The position numbers and the translations under genes are program-made. Source: Panorpa germanica (Eukaryota; Arthropoda; Insecta; Mecoptera; Panorpidae). From it: DNA of 64,000 nucleotides. Numbering within the stretch: position 1 is the stretch's first letter; the number at the start of each line of letters is the position of its first letter. The stretch lies in contig CAVMBN010000158.1 of the NCBI GenBank assembly GCA_963678705.1, positions 1 to 64,000 of the forward strand, given 5' to 3'. Of the stretch, positions 43,873 to 54,795 are shown one piece after another. The notes beneath the pieces are model-generated. The model saw only the letters and a program-made list of their open reading frames with translations, had not been told where the DNA came from and did no database searches.

Positions 43873-44588
43873 TGTTAATGAACGCATTCACAATCTATAT
43901 TTCAATACAGATATTTTGCCTTCATTAATGTATTTCATTTAGAATCTAATTTTTTGTAATTTAGTTTTTATTCACCAAGAATTCTTTTGTTTAATTATTT
44001 TATTTTATATTTTTTGCTTTGTTATTTAATAAACTAACAAAATCATTATCTTTTGTACAATGGTACTGTGTATCAAAGCATACTAGTTCGGTTTCAAGGT
44101 GAACCACTTTGCTGTCATGACAAACGCCTGTTGCATCGATGTACGTTGCTGACACTATTAAAATATTCATTATTAACTCGCACTTTGAACAGTAAACATT
44201 AGCTAACATTTTGAAATATAATTAAAATTAATATTAGATTAAAATATTATAAAGATATTTTTTAATAGTGAATTACATCAACGTAGCATCGATACTATTA
44301 GTGATTCATTCAAATATCAATCATTGTAATTCGTCAGTGTATTTGTATAATAAATGTTTTCTGTAAGAATAATAGTGTTTCGCTGCTTTTCTGACATTAA
44401 ATAAAAAAATAAAAAATTGTTATTAAGTGATTAATAACAAAAAGGTCCTTCGACGTGTTTTGGCGCAATATACGCTATCAAAGGAATTGGATGCAAGCTA
44501 GCAATCCGAGATTTGGATACCGCTAACAGATCGCAGATAAGCCCACCGCGTGCTTATAGATCTCCATAGGTCCAAACTCCCCCATCCA
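43873..44588 (+). repeat. BEL (plus) 5' LTR
   Basis: 716 bp, TGTTAATGAACGC to CTCCCCCATCCA. Nearly identical to the 3' LTR outside the Harbinger insertion (for example ATTCAAATATC, CGGTTTCAAGG and TGACAAACG show one-base differences), so the insertion is fairly recent. Confidence 0.9.
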
Positions 44589-44880
44589 TTTGGTCCTTCG
44601 AGCTAGGATATTCAGCATTTTGATCCTTCGAAGAAGACTCCCAACCATTTGGTCGTCTTCGAGCCGGATATACACCATTTTGATCATCTTCAAGAGCGGA
44701 TTCACAAAATTGATCATCTTGAAGAACGGATTCACAAAATTTGATCATCTTCTAGAGCAGATATCCAACAATTGAGCATCTTCAAAGAGGATTCACACCA
44801 TTTTGGATCAACTTCGAAAAGGATTCCCACATTGGTCATCTTTGAAAAGGATTCTCATCATAGGATTCATCAAGCAAGGT
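44589..44880 (+). repeat. Degenerate tandem array of a primer-site-like motif in the BEL leader
   Basis: TTTGGTCCTTCGAGC right after the LTR (probable primer-binding site) is followed by about eight variants: TTTTGATCCTTCGAAG, TTTGGTCGTCTTCGAGC, TTTTGATCATCTTCAAG, TTGATCATCTTGAAG, TTTGATCATCTTCTAG, TTGAGCATCTTCAAAG, TTTTGGATCAACTTCGAA and TTGGTCATCTTTGAAA, each followed by GGATTCACA-like text. The minus-strand BEL has only one copy. Confidence 0.75.
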
Positions 44881-45612
44881 GAACATTCTAGAAAAATCTC
44901 ACTTTCTGGCGCCAAGTACCACAGAAAACACGTGTCAGTTGCAGCCATATTGGATTCAGTCTTGAAACGAGAGCTACTATACGCCAGTGGTGTCAAGGTA
45001 ATCCTGAACATTTTTATAATTCCCATCCTATCCCTATTATTACCTCTATTTTGAGTTTTGCAGATACATCTTATATTTTTTACAAACTATACATATACCA
45101 CTGTTTTAATCGTTATTGCATTATACCAAGGTGTTTGGTTATCAATGATTCACTTCCAACATAAGTTCGTATCATTTTTGTAGGATAATTTTCGAGCATC
45201 ATCGACTTTATTCGTTTTTCTGTTTTTTGAAGTTATTATTCCTTGCCGCATTAGTCAAGTCATCAACGCTTTACTATGCAATGACAATACTATAGCGCTC
45301 GTACAAGTGTTTTTTGGACACATTTTCTAGCCTCTCAATCAGGTCATCTAACGTTCTAGTACTGGACTATGACCACGAGAGCACACACACACACTCACAC
45401 AAAGCATAGTGAATATTATTATTCATACTTAAGCGTTTGAATACGTTTTTCAAACCAAAATAACAATCTGTGTATTTGCACAGAAATCTTATTACGTGTC
45501 ATACGTAATAGCCTACGGCTTATATTATTTACAATAATAATATAATTTTAAATCATTTTTTAAATATTAAATTTAAAAATATCAATAGAGATTATTTAAA
45601 GCTCCATTCACA

Positions 45613-46800
45613 ATGTCTTTAAAAATCTTAAACACCAAAGTACATCAAATAAAACTATCATTAAAACAATGCAGTAAAGCAATTGAAAATGTTGACATAA
45701 CAGATTCTTCTACATACAAATTAAAAGAAATAAAAATTTGGCAAAAACAATGGCAACCGCTACTGGCTTCAATTAATAAAGTTCATGCACAAATGCATGA
45801 ATTAGTTGAAGATCAAGCTGACATGGATCGCATTGATAACGAAAATAATGATTTCTCTAGACAATACATTAATATAGGCACCATAATCAATGAAATTATC
45901 TCAGCCCCTGAATCGATTGCAAATCAAACATTATCTACCTCTGACACAAAACCATCTGTATTTTCAGATGAAGATATGCACTTATCATCCATCAACATTC
46001 CAACTTTTTCCGGTAATATAGAACAATAGGATGAGTTTAAGGCCACATTTGAAAGCTTAGTCCATAATCAGGTTAAATATTCTAGTTTCAAAAAATTGCA
46101 TCTTTTACGTCGATCATTAAAAGGTGAAGCTTTTGATACCATCGCATCGGTTCAATAAGACCCCACAAATTATCAATTATGTTGGGATTTATTAGTCACA
46201 GCCTATGACAATAAAAGAAAAATGATTTCTTATCATTTAAATGCGTTTTTAAAAATTCCTGCTATCACCTCTGAGAGTAGTACTAAGTTAAGAGCTACTG
46301 CAGCCTCAATCAGAAAACACGTCAAGATGTTAGAAAACATTATTCCAGAGGAAAATAGGTGGAACCACATAGTTGCAATATTAATATCGAAAAAGCTAGA
46401 CTCTGAAACTAAGAAGCATTGGTTAGCTTCCGACATTTCTAAAACCGATTACAAAGAAATTGACTCAATGCTTTCTTTTATTGTCGAAAGTGCACATGAA
46501 TTGGATGAACATAATTGTGACTCTAATTTTATTCACAAATCAAGACCGCACAAGTCTCTTTTCACAACACCACGCGATAAATGTTTTTTTTGTAACAAAG
46601 ATCACATCATAAGACATTGCTACAATTTTTTAAAACTCAACGTTAGGGCTCGTATCAGTGAGATCCAAAGAAGACAGCAGTGCTTAAATTGCCTACGCAA
46701 GGGTCACAATATTAGCAGCTGTCCTTCAAAATACCGTTGCAATACTTGCAACAAAAAGCATCATACATTGTTACACATTGAAACTGAAGAATCAGATACT
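45613..46800 (+). pseudogene. BEL (plus) gag with zinc knuckles
   Basis: ATG at 45613 (MSLKILNTKVHQIKLSLKQC). The frame continues past a TAG at 46027-46029 and a TAA at 46156-46158, then runs open to the knuckles CFFCNKDHIIRHC, CLNCLRKGHNISSC and the CNTCNKKHH region near 46580-46770. In the minus-strand copy Trp stands at the first stop position. It allows that copy's broken gag to be ordered. Confidence 0.85.
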
Positions 46801-47630
46801 TCCATTCCTAAAGCTACCACTTCTAGCACACTCACGGCGCACGTCAATCAGAAAAGTCAAGCTATGCTATCAACCGCTTTGGTGAACATTCCTGGCAAAA
46901 ACGGTAAAACAATTACCGCTCGCGCGCTTCTGGATAATGGTAGTCAAACAAGCTTCATTACCAAAAGTTTATTACGAAAATTAAACGTTCCTACTACTAA
47001 TTCGGATGTAGTAATAACAGGAATTAATAACTCCGAAACTAAAATCAACAACCAGGAAAAAATCACCTTACATTCTTCAACCAATAATTACAAAACATTT
47101 GTAAATTGTCTTCTTATAGACAAAATAACCGATGATATTCCACACATCGCATTGGATATTATCAATTCATCAATACCTCATAACATAAAGCTAGCGGATC
47201 CTAGTTTCAATAAACCACAATCGGTGGATTTATAACTAGGTGCCGATATGTTTTGGAAACTACTACGTGTTGGTAAAAGAAAGCTATTCAATAATCGATT
47301 GCATTTACAACGCACTTCCTTAGGTTGGATAGTAACCAACTACAAAGCTAATACTAACCACAATCACGCTCATTGTTATCATGCATCCTTACAAACTCAA
47401 ATGTCCAAGACTAGTGAAATTGAGTATGTTAAGGAATGTACTTCCTTAACGTTAGAGGAACAAGCATGTCAACAACATAGCCATAAAACTACCAATCGCG
47501 ATTCCGATGATAGACCAGTATTAACTTTACCATTAAAATTGCCTGCATCAACTATAGGAGATTCCAAGACAGCAACTACTAAACCCTTTCTTTCACCTCA
47601 AAGAAAGTGTGTTAGTAACGAACAACATAA
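46801..47630 (+). pseudogene. BEL (plus) protease and linker
   Basis: Continues the gag frame. The protease has LLDNGSQTSFITKSLL (D-N-G) and LGADMFWKLL. A TAA at 47233-47235 lies between them; both sides are in the same frame. The linker LGWIVTNYKAN…LPLKLPAS runs to KCVSNEQHKS, where the text jumps out of normal order. Confidence 0.85.
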
Positions 47631-48320
47631 ATCAATTATATTGTCAAATCACTCCATAACCAAGTCAAATTTTATATTTAACACATTTTCAAACTTAAAA
47701 ACGATCAATAGAGTCACCGCTTATTGTTTTCGTTCTATACACAATTCCAAAACCAAACAAAATAAGACAAACGGTATTTTAACGGTCATGGAATTACAAA
47801 ATTCAATTCAATTACTTATAAAATTAACCAAAAGAAATGTTTTATCATTAATCGCTAAAACCTTTGATCCACTCGCATTACTATTGCCTTGTGCCATACC
47901 ATGTAAATTAATGATACAACAACTATGGTTAGTTAACCTACATTCAAAGTCTAAATTATCATTTTTAAAATCACTTCCAAATGCCTCAAACACCATCGTT
48001 AATGATTTCCATGTTGATAAAATTCTGACTGGTTCAAATGATCTAGCAGAACTTAAGCTACGCCGAAATTTAATCATTGAAACATTAAGCAGTGCAGGAT
48101 TTCACTTACGCAAATGAATATCAAACCATTCTGCTGTTTTATTAGATTTAGACAATACTACAAATGACAAACGCTTCTATATCGAACTAGGAGATATAAA
48201 ACATTTCAAAGCTTTAGTTGTCAAATGTATCTCTGAAGCAGACTGTTTCAAATACAGCATTGCATATTTTGATCCACCTGCCAAACTAACCAAACGAAAT
48301 CATCATCTTACTTTCAAACA
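47631..48320 (+). pseudogene. BEL (plus) pol segment in permuted order
   Basis: Compared with the minus-strand BEL, the domains are out of order: the RNase H/integrase linker (ILSNHSITKSN…LLIKL) comes directly after the protease linker. Then comes the post-RT piece (LTKRNVLSLIAKTFDPL…LWLVNLHS), then the earlier RT active-site piece (NDFHVDKILTGSNDLAELK, reading HVDK where the homolog has YVDD, 48010-48021), then the text that normally precedes LTKRN again. The frame stays open for 289 codons (to 48117) in spite of this. Two LTKRN-like sequences sit at the junctions. Most RT, RNase H and integrase core are missing. Confidence 0.85.
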
Positions 48321-48792
48321 CACTTCCACACTGCAAACTCAAATTGAGGCAATACTCAATTCACGCCCTCTTTATCCCGCTTCCAATGATCCCAATGACC
48401 TTATTCCCATCACACCTGGGCACCTCTTAATAGGACGGCAACTCACTAGCATCGCCCCTGCAGAGGACGCTCCAATCAAGTTAAGCCGAATGCAGCGCTT
48501 CTCACAACTTCAAAACTGTATTCAATGTTTTTGGAAACGATGGTCAAGCGACTACCTAGGACACTGCAATCAGCTCGCTAAATGGAAAACGTCAAAGGGT
48601 GTTGTACCGCAACAAGGAGCTTTGGTCTTAATCAAAGATCCGAATCTCCCTCCATCGCAATGGATGTTGGGTAGGGTAGCGAAACTAAGTGTTAGTGATG
48701 ATTCAACGGCTCGAGCAGCCACTATCAAGACAACTAAAGGAGAAATAAAGCGTCTAGTGCGACATATTGCTCCGCTACCCATAGAATATTAG
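48321..48792 (+). pseudogene. BEL (plus) integrase tail and DUF5641-like domain
   Basis: Re-enters normal order with TLQTQIEAILNSRPLYP, PITPGHLLIGRQL and then MQRFSQLQNCIQCFWKRW…EIKRLVRHIAPLPIEY, ending in TAG at 48790-48792, 44 bp before the 3' LTR. No stop in this stretch, unlike the homolog at 10957-11556. Confidence 0.87.
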
Positions 48793-48927
48793 TTGAAAAC
48801 CATGATGACTCTTCCAATTTTCAACGCGCGGGAGTATGTTGATGAACGCATTGACAATCTATATTTTAATACAGATATTTTGCTTTCATTAATGTATTTC
48901 ATTTAGAATCTAATTTTTTGTAATTTA

Positions 48928-50614
48928 GGGCCTTATTTTGCAACTCTGACAACGACGTCGTGTCGTCGTGTACCAGTCCGACACACGACGACACGACGCT
49001 GAATTTTGAAAACGGCATTTTGAATGACATTTCATGGCAGGAGTGTGTCTAGGAAACGCCGTGAATACGACGCTATTTACCAGGCATCTAATAAGGTGCC
49101 TGGTAACACTAATCCGACGTCGGACTTGGTAGAAATCTACACTATTCTATATAAAAATCTAATCTGTTTTCAAATATTGAATGATATTGAACATAGAACA
49201 TATTAAAATGCAGTAATTTTTGTACAAGTTAAAGAAAAGTGATCTAGCTAATTAAATAATTGCCTATAATTATTTTTAATATAAGGTAAGTATATTTGCA
49301 AATACGAGTTTTGTTTTAATATTTTTTATTTAGCATATTTAATACTTTGACTTTAAAAAATTATAGGTTAGGATTATTTGACAGGAGCAACAAACGATTA
49401 TAATAATGTAGTTATTTAACAGTTCCGATGATGTGCTTCTTTAGGTAATTGCTGCTTATTATCAAGAATACCTAAGATGAATAACATTGAGATCTTGTAT
49501 TGATCCATTTTAAATAACTTTAGATTTTCGGAGAAAATAGTTAAGATGATAAACGCAACACTGAAGCCGCACGCGCCAAAACAAATTAGAAGATCTGTTG
49601 TATCTTTTGATAGCAAGGTTAGAAGTTATATTGATAGAAGATATGTTTTTATAATAGAATTAAACGATTGTATTAGGTTTCTGTGTTTCTAATTGTTATT
49701 CTAATGTTTTAGTTCTTTGCCGCTCTACAGTTCTTTGCATGAAGGTTATCAACGAGTTGTAGGAGGAAAATACAATGTATAACTTTCACAGATGATCGTT
49801 AGTATAAGTATACATCCGGTCTGTGATTTGATAATGAAATACTTGATGCTTCTAAATACATCCGATTCCCGAAATGAAAAGAATAATATCAAAGCTGTGT
49901 AGTATTATATGAAAACAACGATATCTATATCTTATATATTTTTATGAATAAACCTGTCATTGCAGATTTTAGTATAAATACAACATGCAGAGAGTAATAG
50001 GTGCTGCAGATGGTACACATATACGAATAGTGAAACCAAAAATCTTTGATCCTGTATACCCTCCACCCTACCCATATATGCACATATGAATAGATGCAGT
50101 TATTATAGTATAAATGTTGAAGTGTTAAATGAAACAAAATGTACTTGTATCACTCTGATGAATGTTGTTGAATTATGTTATATTGTTAATATTATTAGTT
50201 TGTATCATATATTTCCAATTTTATTTTATTTTATAATAAATTAATTGCAATACATGTTGTATTTATTTTTCTGTAACTTTAGGTGTCTAATTGTTATTTT
50301 CGCATTTTATCAATAAATAAATTTTAATACAAACGTTTGTACTGTTAAATACAAGTGTATTTTATTTATTAATCAAAACATTTTGAATTTAAAAAGGACT
50401 TTTTTTAGTTAATATTTTAAATTTTTGTTGGTAACTTCACCTATGTTTACAATCAATCGAGTTAGACGTCTGATAGTTACCAAACACTTCCGACGGGGCT
50501 TTCACAATATATAAATTGATGGCACGACACCAGACCATCGTGAAACAGCCCCGTCGGATACAAATACGAACGCGACGCCTGGTCTCTACCCGACGAAGTT
50601 GCAAAATAAGCGCC
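48928..50614. mobile_element. PIF/Harbinger DNA transposon, decayed, in the BEL 3' LTR
   Basis: 1687 bp. Left end GGGCCTTATTTTGCAACT, right end (reverse complement) GGCGCTTATTTTGCAACT: 18-bp inverted repeats with two mismatches. The target duplication is TTA (48925-48927 and 50615-50617; TTAG is also possible), typical of PIF/Harbinger. The uninterrupted site is seen in the other LTR near 43962. GC-rich subterminal direct and inverted motifs (CGACGTCGTGTCGTCG) follow the left end. A short transposase remnant supports the class. Confidence 0.85.
49985..50040 (+). pseudogene. Harbinger transposase remnant
   Basis: Reads MQRVIGAADGTHIRIVKP, close to the first-Asp motif of Harbinger nucleases (GAIDGTH…IKxP). 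No matching frame of useful length continues on either side; the AT-rich surroundings and stops show decay. No Myb-like partner gene was recognised. Confidence 0.6.
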
Positions 50615-51242
50615 TTAGTTTTTATTCACCAAGAATTCTTTTGTTTAATTATTTTATTTTAAATTTTTTGCTTTGTTATTTAATAAACTAACAAAATCAT
50701 TATCTTTTGTACAATGGTACTGTGTATCAAAGCATACTAGCCCGGTTTCAAGGTGAACCACTTTGCTGTCATGAAAAACGCCTGTTGCATCGATGTACGT
50801 TGCTGACACTATTAAAATATTCATTATTAACTCGCACTTTGAACAGTAAACATTAGCTAACATTTTGAAATATAATTAAAATTAATATTAGATTAAAATA
50901 TTACAAAGATATTTTTTAATAGTGAATTACATCAACGTAGCATCGATACTATTAGTGATTTATTCAAATATCAATCATTGTAATTCGTCAGTGTATTTGT
51001 ATAATAAATTTTTTCTGTAAGAATAATAGTGTTTCGCTGCTTTTCTGACATTAAATAAAAAAATAAAAAATTGTTATTAAGTGATTAATAACAAAAAGGT
51101 CCTTCGACGTGTTTTGGCGCAATATACGCTATCAAAGGAACTGGATGCAAGCTAGCAATCCGAGATTTGGATACCGCTAACAGATCGCAGATAAGCCCAC
51201 CGCGTGCTTATAGATCTCCATAGGTCCAAACTCCCCCATCCA

Positions 51243-51247
51243 ATACC
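51243..51247. repeat. BEL (plus) TSD, right copy
   Basis: ATACC, matching 43868-43872, directly after the LTR end. Confidence 0.85.
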
Positions 51248-52724
51248 ACGAATAGCAAGATAATGGCTACATCTTTAAGAATACGATATGGAATTAGAAT
51301 ACAGAACTTCTAAGAAAATGGAACATGTCGACGCCATAAGCAGAGCACCACATGACGAATGTAAAGAAGTAGTAGATATGAAAATAATGAACATACACAT
51401 ATCTGACGAGGATTGGTTATTAACGATGCAACGCAAAGACCCGAAATTGCAAGAAATCTATAATCAATTAAAAAAAAAACCAACCACGAATGAAGAAAAG
51501 CAAGTGCATACAGATTATGTACTAGAAAAAGAACGCATCTATCGGAAACAAGACAAACGATGGGTCGTTCCAGGAAACATCAAATGGAGAATAGTGAAAC
51601 AGAGTCACGATGACCTAGGGCATTTCGGAGAAGAAAAGACTCTAGAACATCTGAAAACACACTACTGGTTCCCAAGGATGAGGCAATACGTCAAGAAATA
51701 CATTAAAGCGTGTATTGAATGTGCTTATCACAAGACTCGAAGTGGAAAAAAAGAAGATCAAATGCATTGCACCGAGAAAATCCCTATCCCGTTCCACACA
51801 TGTCATATGGATCATCTAGGACCTTTTCCGCGAAGTACAAGACGTAACTCATATGTTTTAGTATACATTGATTCATTTACAAAATATGTTTTAGGTTGAG
51901 CAGTGAAAACTACAGCATCCTGGCCAGTAATCCAGGTGATGGATAGCATTATTGAAACATTTGGGCCGCCAACACAGCTAGTTACAGACAGAGGAACAGC
52001 GTATTCTTCAAAGAACTTCGAAACAAATTGTGAAGAAAATGGAATACATCACATTATGACAGCGACCGCAACTCCAAGAGCAAATGGACAAGTCGAGAGA
52101 TATAACTGGACATTGTTAGCAGCAATTAGAACAATGGCAAAAGATGAACAGCATTGGGACAAGAATCTGAAAAGCATACAGTGGGCTTTAAACAGTACAA
52201 AGAATAAAACCACAGGTATGTCCCCACACAGCTTATTATTTGAATTTAATCCAAGAAATGCATTGCAGAATAAGATCCTAATTACATTGGACGAAGATAA
52301 TGCAACAGACGATTCAGAACTCAGTTTAAACGAGATTCGTTTAAAAACAAAAGAAGCAATCGAGAAAAATCAAATAACACAAAGGAAGAGATTTGATTCA
52401 AAAAGACTCAAACCAACGCAGTACAGCAAAGGAGATATGGTGCTTGTAAAACAAGAAGCAGCAGCAACAGGGAGCTCCAGGAAGCTTACACCGAAGTACA
52501 AGGGTCCATATCTAGTGACAGAAGTATTACCACACGACAGATACATTCTGGAAGACATACCAGGAGCCAAACGAACACAGAGGTCGTTTAAATCCGTATT
52601 CGCTTCCGACAGAATGAAACTCTGGTGCCAACTACCCGACGAGGAGGAAGGTGAGGAAGGAAGCCCAGAAAAAGAAGAAGAAGTTGATGACCAGGAGGAT
52701 AAACCCAACAACGGAAATGATTGA
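51248..52724 (+). pseudogene. Gypsy 2 RNase H end and integrase
   Basis: After the BEL insertion the RNase H end (MELEYRTSKKMEHVDAISRA) and the integrase follow: zinc-binding H-x4-H…C-x2-C (HDDLGH, CIECAYHK), core Asp in CHMDHLGPFP, Asp in LVTDRGTAYS and Glu in RANGQVERYNWTL. An in-frame TGA at 51897-51899 separates KYVLG from the rest; the same frame continues at once. The C-terminal tail has the KGPYLVTEVLPHDRYILED motif and an acidic end (EEEGEEGSPEKEEEVDDQED). Confidence 0.9.
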
Positions 52725-52753
52725 GGACAATCATGAAATCAGGAAAGGCCAAC

Positions 52754-52792
52754 TATAAGCATAAGATTATTATACCCGCCAAAATTTGAATT
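52754..52792 (+). repeat. 39-bp terminal direct repeat of gypsy 2, right
   Basis: Exact copy of 40843-40881, about 30 bp after the pol stop codon. It may be the first bases of a 3' LTR, or of two diverged LTRs. Confidence 0.7.
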
Positions 52793-53620
52793 TATATTGT
52801 AAAATAGTTATTAAGTTGAATGTACTTGACATACAGTATAATCAGAAGGCAGTCTCTTGAGGAGTGTTAAAGTAACAACACCTAATAATTTGTATCAGTT
52901 TTATATTTAGTTATTAAATCATATTAATCTTAACTTCTGTTTAATTTATTCTACGCATAAACACAGATCCTGACAAATACCACCTTTTATAGGCTTTAGG
53001 GCCTTACATATATATATATATATTTAAATATATATACATCATTCTATCATTGTAGCGTCCATCAATTGACCATTTTCATCAATTGTTGCAACCGTTGAAT
53101 TATGGAGTCCGAATATCGGACGCAGTAATGTAAACCAATTTACTTCATAAGTTTACTACTCTTAAACATATTTTACCAAATTCTCTCTATACCTATCTGA
53201 TAGTGTATTTAGTTGGCTATTTGCAACTATCTGTTTAAGTCGGAAAATATTTGAAAGGAAGTAGATATACCAGTAAATGTAAAAAAACAGCGGAGCTGAT
53301 AATTGATTTGGATGAATGGATAATATACATTCTTAGTTCAGACAAATTCCGCTTGATCAATATACAGCGCCTTTGTAGTTATGTATAATTTGAATAATAT
53401 TGCGTCCATTGTATCGGCATCCTCGCATATTCACAGATGCACTGCTGTTGATGTATGAGTGTATGTGTGTATGAGTGTATGTGTATGACGATGAGTCATA
53501 TCGAGAACAGTAGATCTCTGAACAGTAGTTCTCAGAAAGAGTTTTTATTATCATTATTTGATATACAGTTTTATAGTACAGAGGTGTTTTTTAAATATAT
53601 TAAGTGTATAACAGTTAAAT
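52793..53620. other. Spacer right of gypsy 2
   Basis: AT-rich, possibly including a 3' LTR remnant up to about 52990. It has a (TA)n tract at 53009-53035 and a (GTATGT)-like run near 53450-53485. No confident gene. Confidence 0.4.
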
Positions 53621-54175
53621 ATGAATCCTGCTTCCAGAGCTTACAAAATACTATCAAGTATTAATCAAAATATTCCAGGTAAGTTATTCATAGTATTTAA
53701 TTTATCATATTACGTTTGTTAAAATATGTTTGTGAAATATGTGTAATCATGTTGGCGCCAAAATTATCTTAGTTAAACAATGTGTAATAAAAGTATTTAT
53801 TTTATTTTTATTATAATGTTCAATAGTTTAATTGTATTATTACTACATCAAAATTAAAATTAATAATAATTATTAATCAAAAAAAATTACGTGTATATTT
53901 TTGGCGCCAAATACTACTTTTTTTTAGATAATGTGTTTTAAAGCTATTGGTTACTTAAAAAGAATTTTTTTTATATTAAAAAAGCACCTCGTAAGAAATG
54001 GGATATGGAAATAATTGCTTTTTTACAAAAAAAATTATTTAAAAAAAATTCCTCTTCGAAGGCTCGAACGTTAGTCCTTTTGGGTCAGAGAAGGGAACTA
54101 TCAGAAAACTTGCCCTCCCCGGGGGGGCAAGTTCACCAATATGTGTACGGTCGGTATGGGCGGATCATCATTTAG
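53621..54175 (+). CDS. Candidate two-exon small protein
   Basis: Exon 1 (53621-53678) begins ATGAATCCTGCTTCC and ends at the strong donor CAG|GTAAGT. After a 306-bp AT-rich intron, exon 2 (from 53985, AG at 53983-53984) continues in phase and stays open to TAG at 54173-54175. The peptide would have 82 residues: MNPASRAYKILSSINQNIP in exon 1 and RKKWDMEIIAFLQKKLFKK early in exon 2, basic, then a Gly/Pro-containing tail read through the palindrome at 54107-54133. No family recognised. The acceptor has a weak pyrimidine tract. It could be a real small gene, the 5' end of a longer gene, or chance. Confidence 0.3.
54107..54133. repeat. GC-rich palindrome
   Basis: AACTTGCCC and GGGCAAGTT form a 9-bp stem around TCCCCGGGG, in otherwise AT-rich DNA. 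Confidence 0.8.
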
Positions 54176-54795
54176 AGCCCCTACCCTGCCAAAAAAGTTA
54201 AGCCCATTTTATGTAATAGATGCAGTGCCGGAAGGATACGCCCTCCATAACCTGCGATAGTAAACTTTTGAAAATAACATGGAAAAGAATTAGAAAATTA
54301 GTTGACATACCTGCTTAAAACAATTTAACGCCATCCTTTGGACCGGACGGACATTTCACGATAATATAGCAATAATAATAAAGCTAAGAAGTCTGATTAG
54401 GGGCGTGTTTATAAACAATATTTGAAAAACGCCTTGCAAATATCAGATATGCAACCAATTGTACACCTTACGTGTAAAATTTGAAGTATATCATAATATT
54501 TGCAGTGACATAATTTTGACAAGTGATTTATATGTAAAATGGTTAAAAGTACACAGACTAAAGTTATAAAACGTAACTTTGCTATATGTCCAATACAGCG
54601 TGAGACGAAATAGGTGGATATAGAAAATCCAGTTACAGTCAGTATGCACCAAAGTCGAAATAATCTGACCAACTTATAATAGTCAAGAAGAACTATTATA
54701 AATTTATCGTCATTGATTATTTCCTAATAGTTTAAGACTATCGATACGTCGGCGGGAACAGTAGGGCGTTCTATAATTGAACGCGGCATTTTGAC
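54176..54795. other. Spacer, partly LINE 3' UTR
   Basis: No gene. The right part (about 54690-54795) probably belongs to the 3' UTR of the minus-strand jockey LINE, but its 3' end and tail could not be fixed. Confidence 0.4.

Larger units (their letters stand above)
43873..51242 (+). mobile_element. BEL/Pao element, plus strand, rearranged pol, inside gypsy 2
   Basis: LTRs at 43873-44588 and 48837-51242 (the latter enlarged by a Harbinger insertion). Both start TGTT and end CCATCCA and are flanked by the 5-bp duplication ATACC. The internal part has a leader with a motif array, gag (45613), protease, then pol segments in an abnormal order, and the C-terminal domain (to 48792). Stops at 46027, 46156 and 47233 interrupt the frame. 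It is the same family as the minus-strand BEL element at 10272-25463. Confidence 0.92.
48837..51242 (+). repeat. BEL (plus) 3' LTR, interrupted
   Basis: Parts 48837-48927 and 50615-51242 together match 43873-44588. Between them lies the Harbinger element. The LTR ends CCATCCA before the TSD ATACC at 51243-51247. The purine run GCGCGGGAG just upstream (48825-48834) may be the plus-strand primer. Confidence 0.88.
40843..52792 (+). mobile_element. Ty3/gypsy element 2, split by a BEL element
   Basis: Coding order gag, zinc knuckles, protease, RT, RNase H (left of the BEL insertion, to 43872) and RNase H end plus integrase (right, from 51248). Both ends carry the same 39-bp block (TATAAGCATAAGATTATTAT… at 40843-40881 and 52754-52792), the only visible trace of terminal repeats. 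Without BEL it is about 4.6 kb, short but possible for a gypsy element with reduced LTRs. Several in-frame stops and changed catalytic residues show it is dead. LTR limits are unresolved. Confidence 0.83.

Noticed and set aside
51903-52724. A separate gene starting at 51903
   Set aside because: Same frame as the upstream integrase and separated from it by one TGA; no ATG there. It is the rest of the gypsy 2 integrase.
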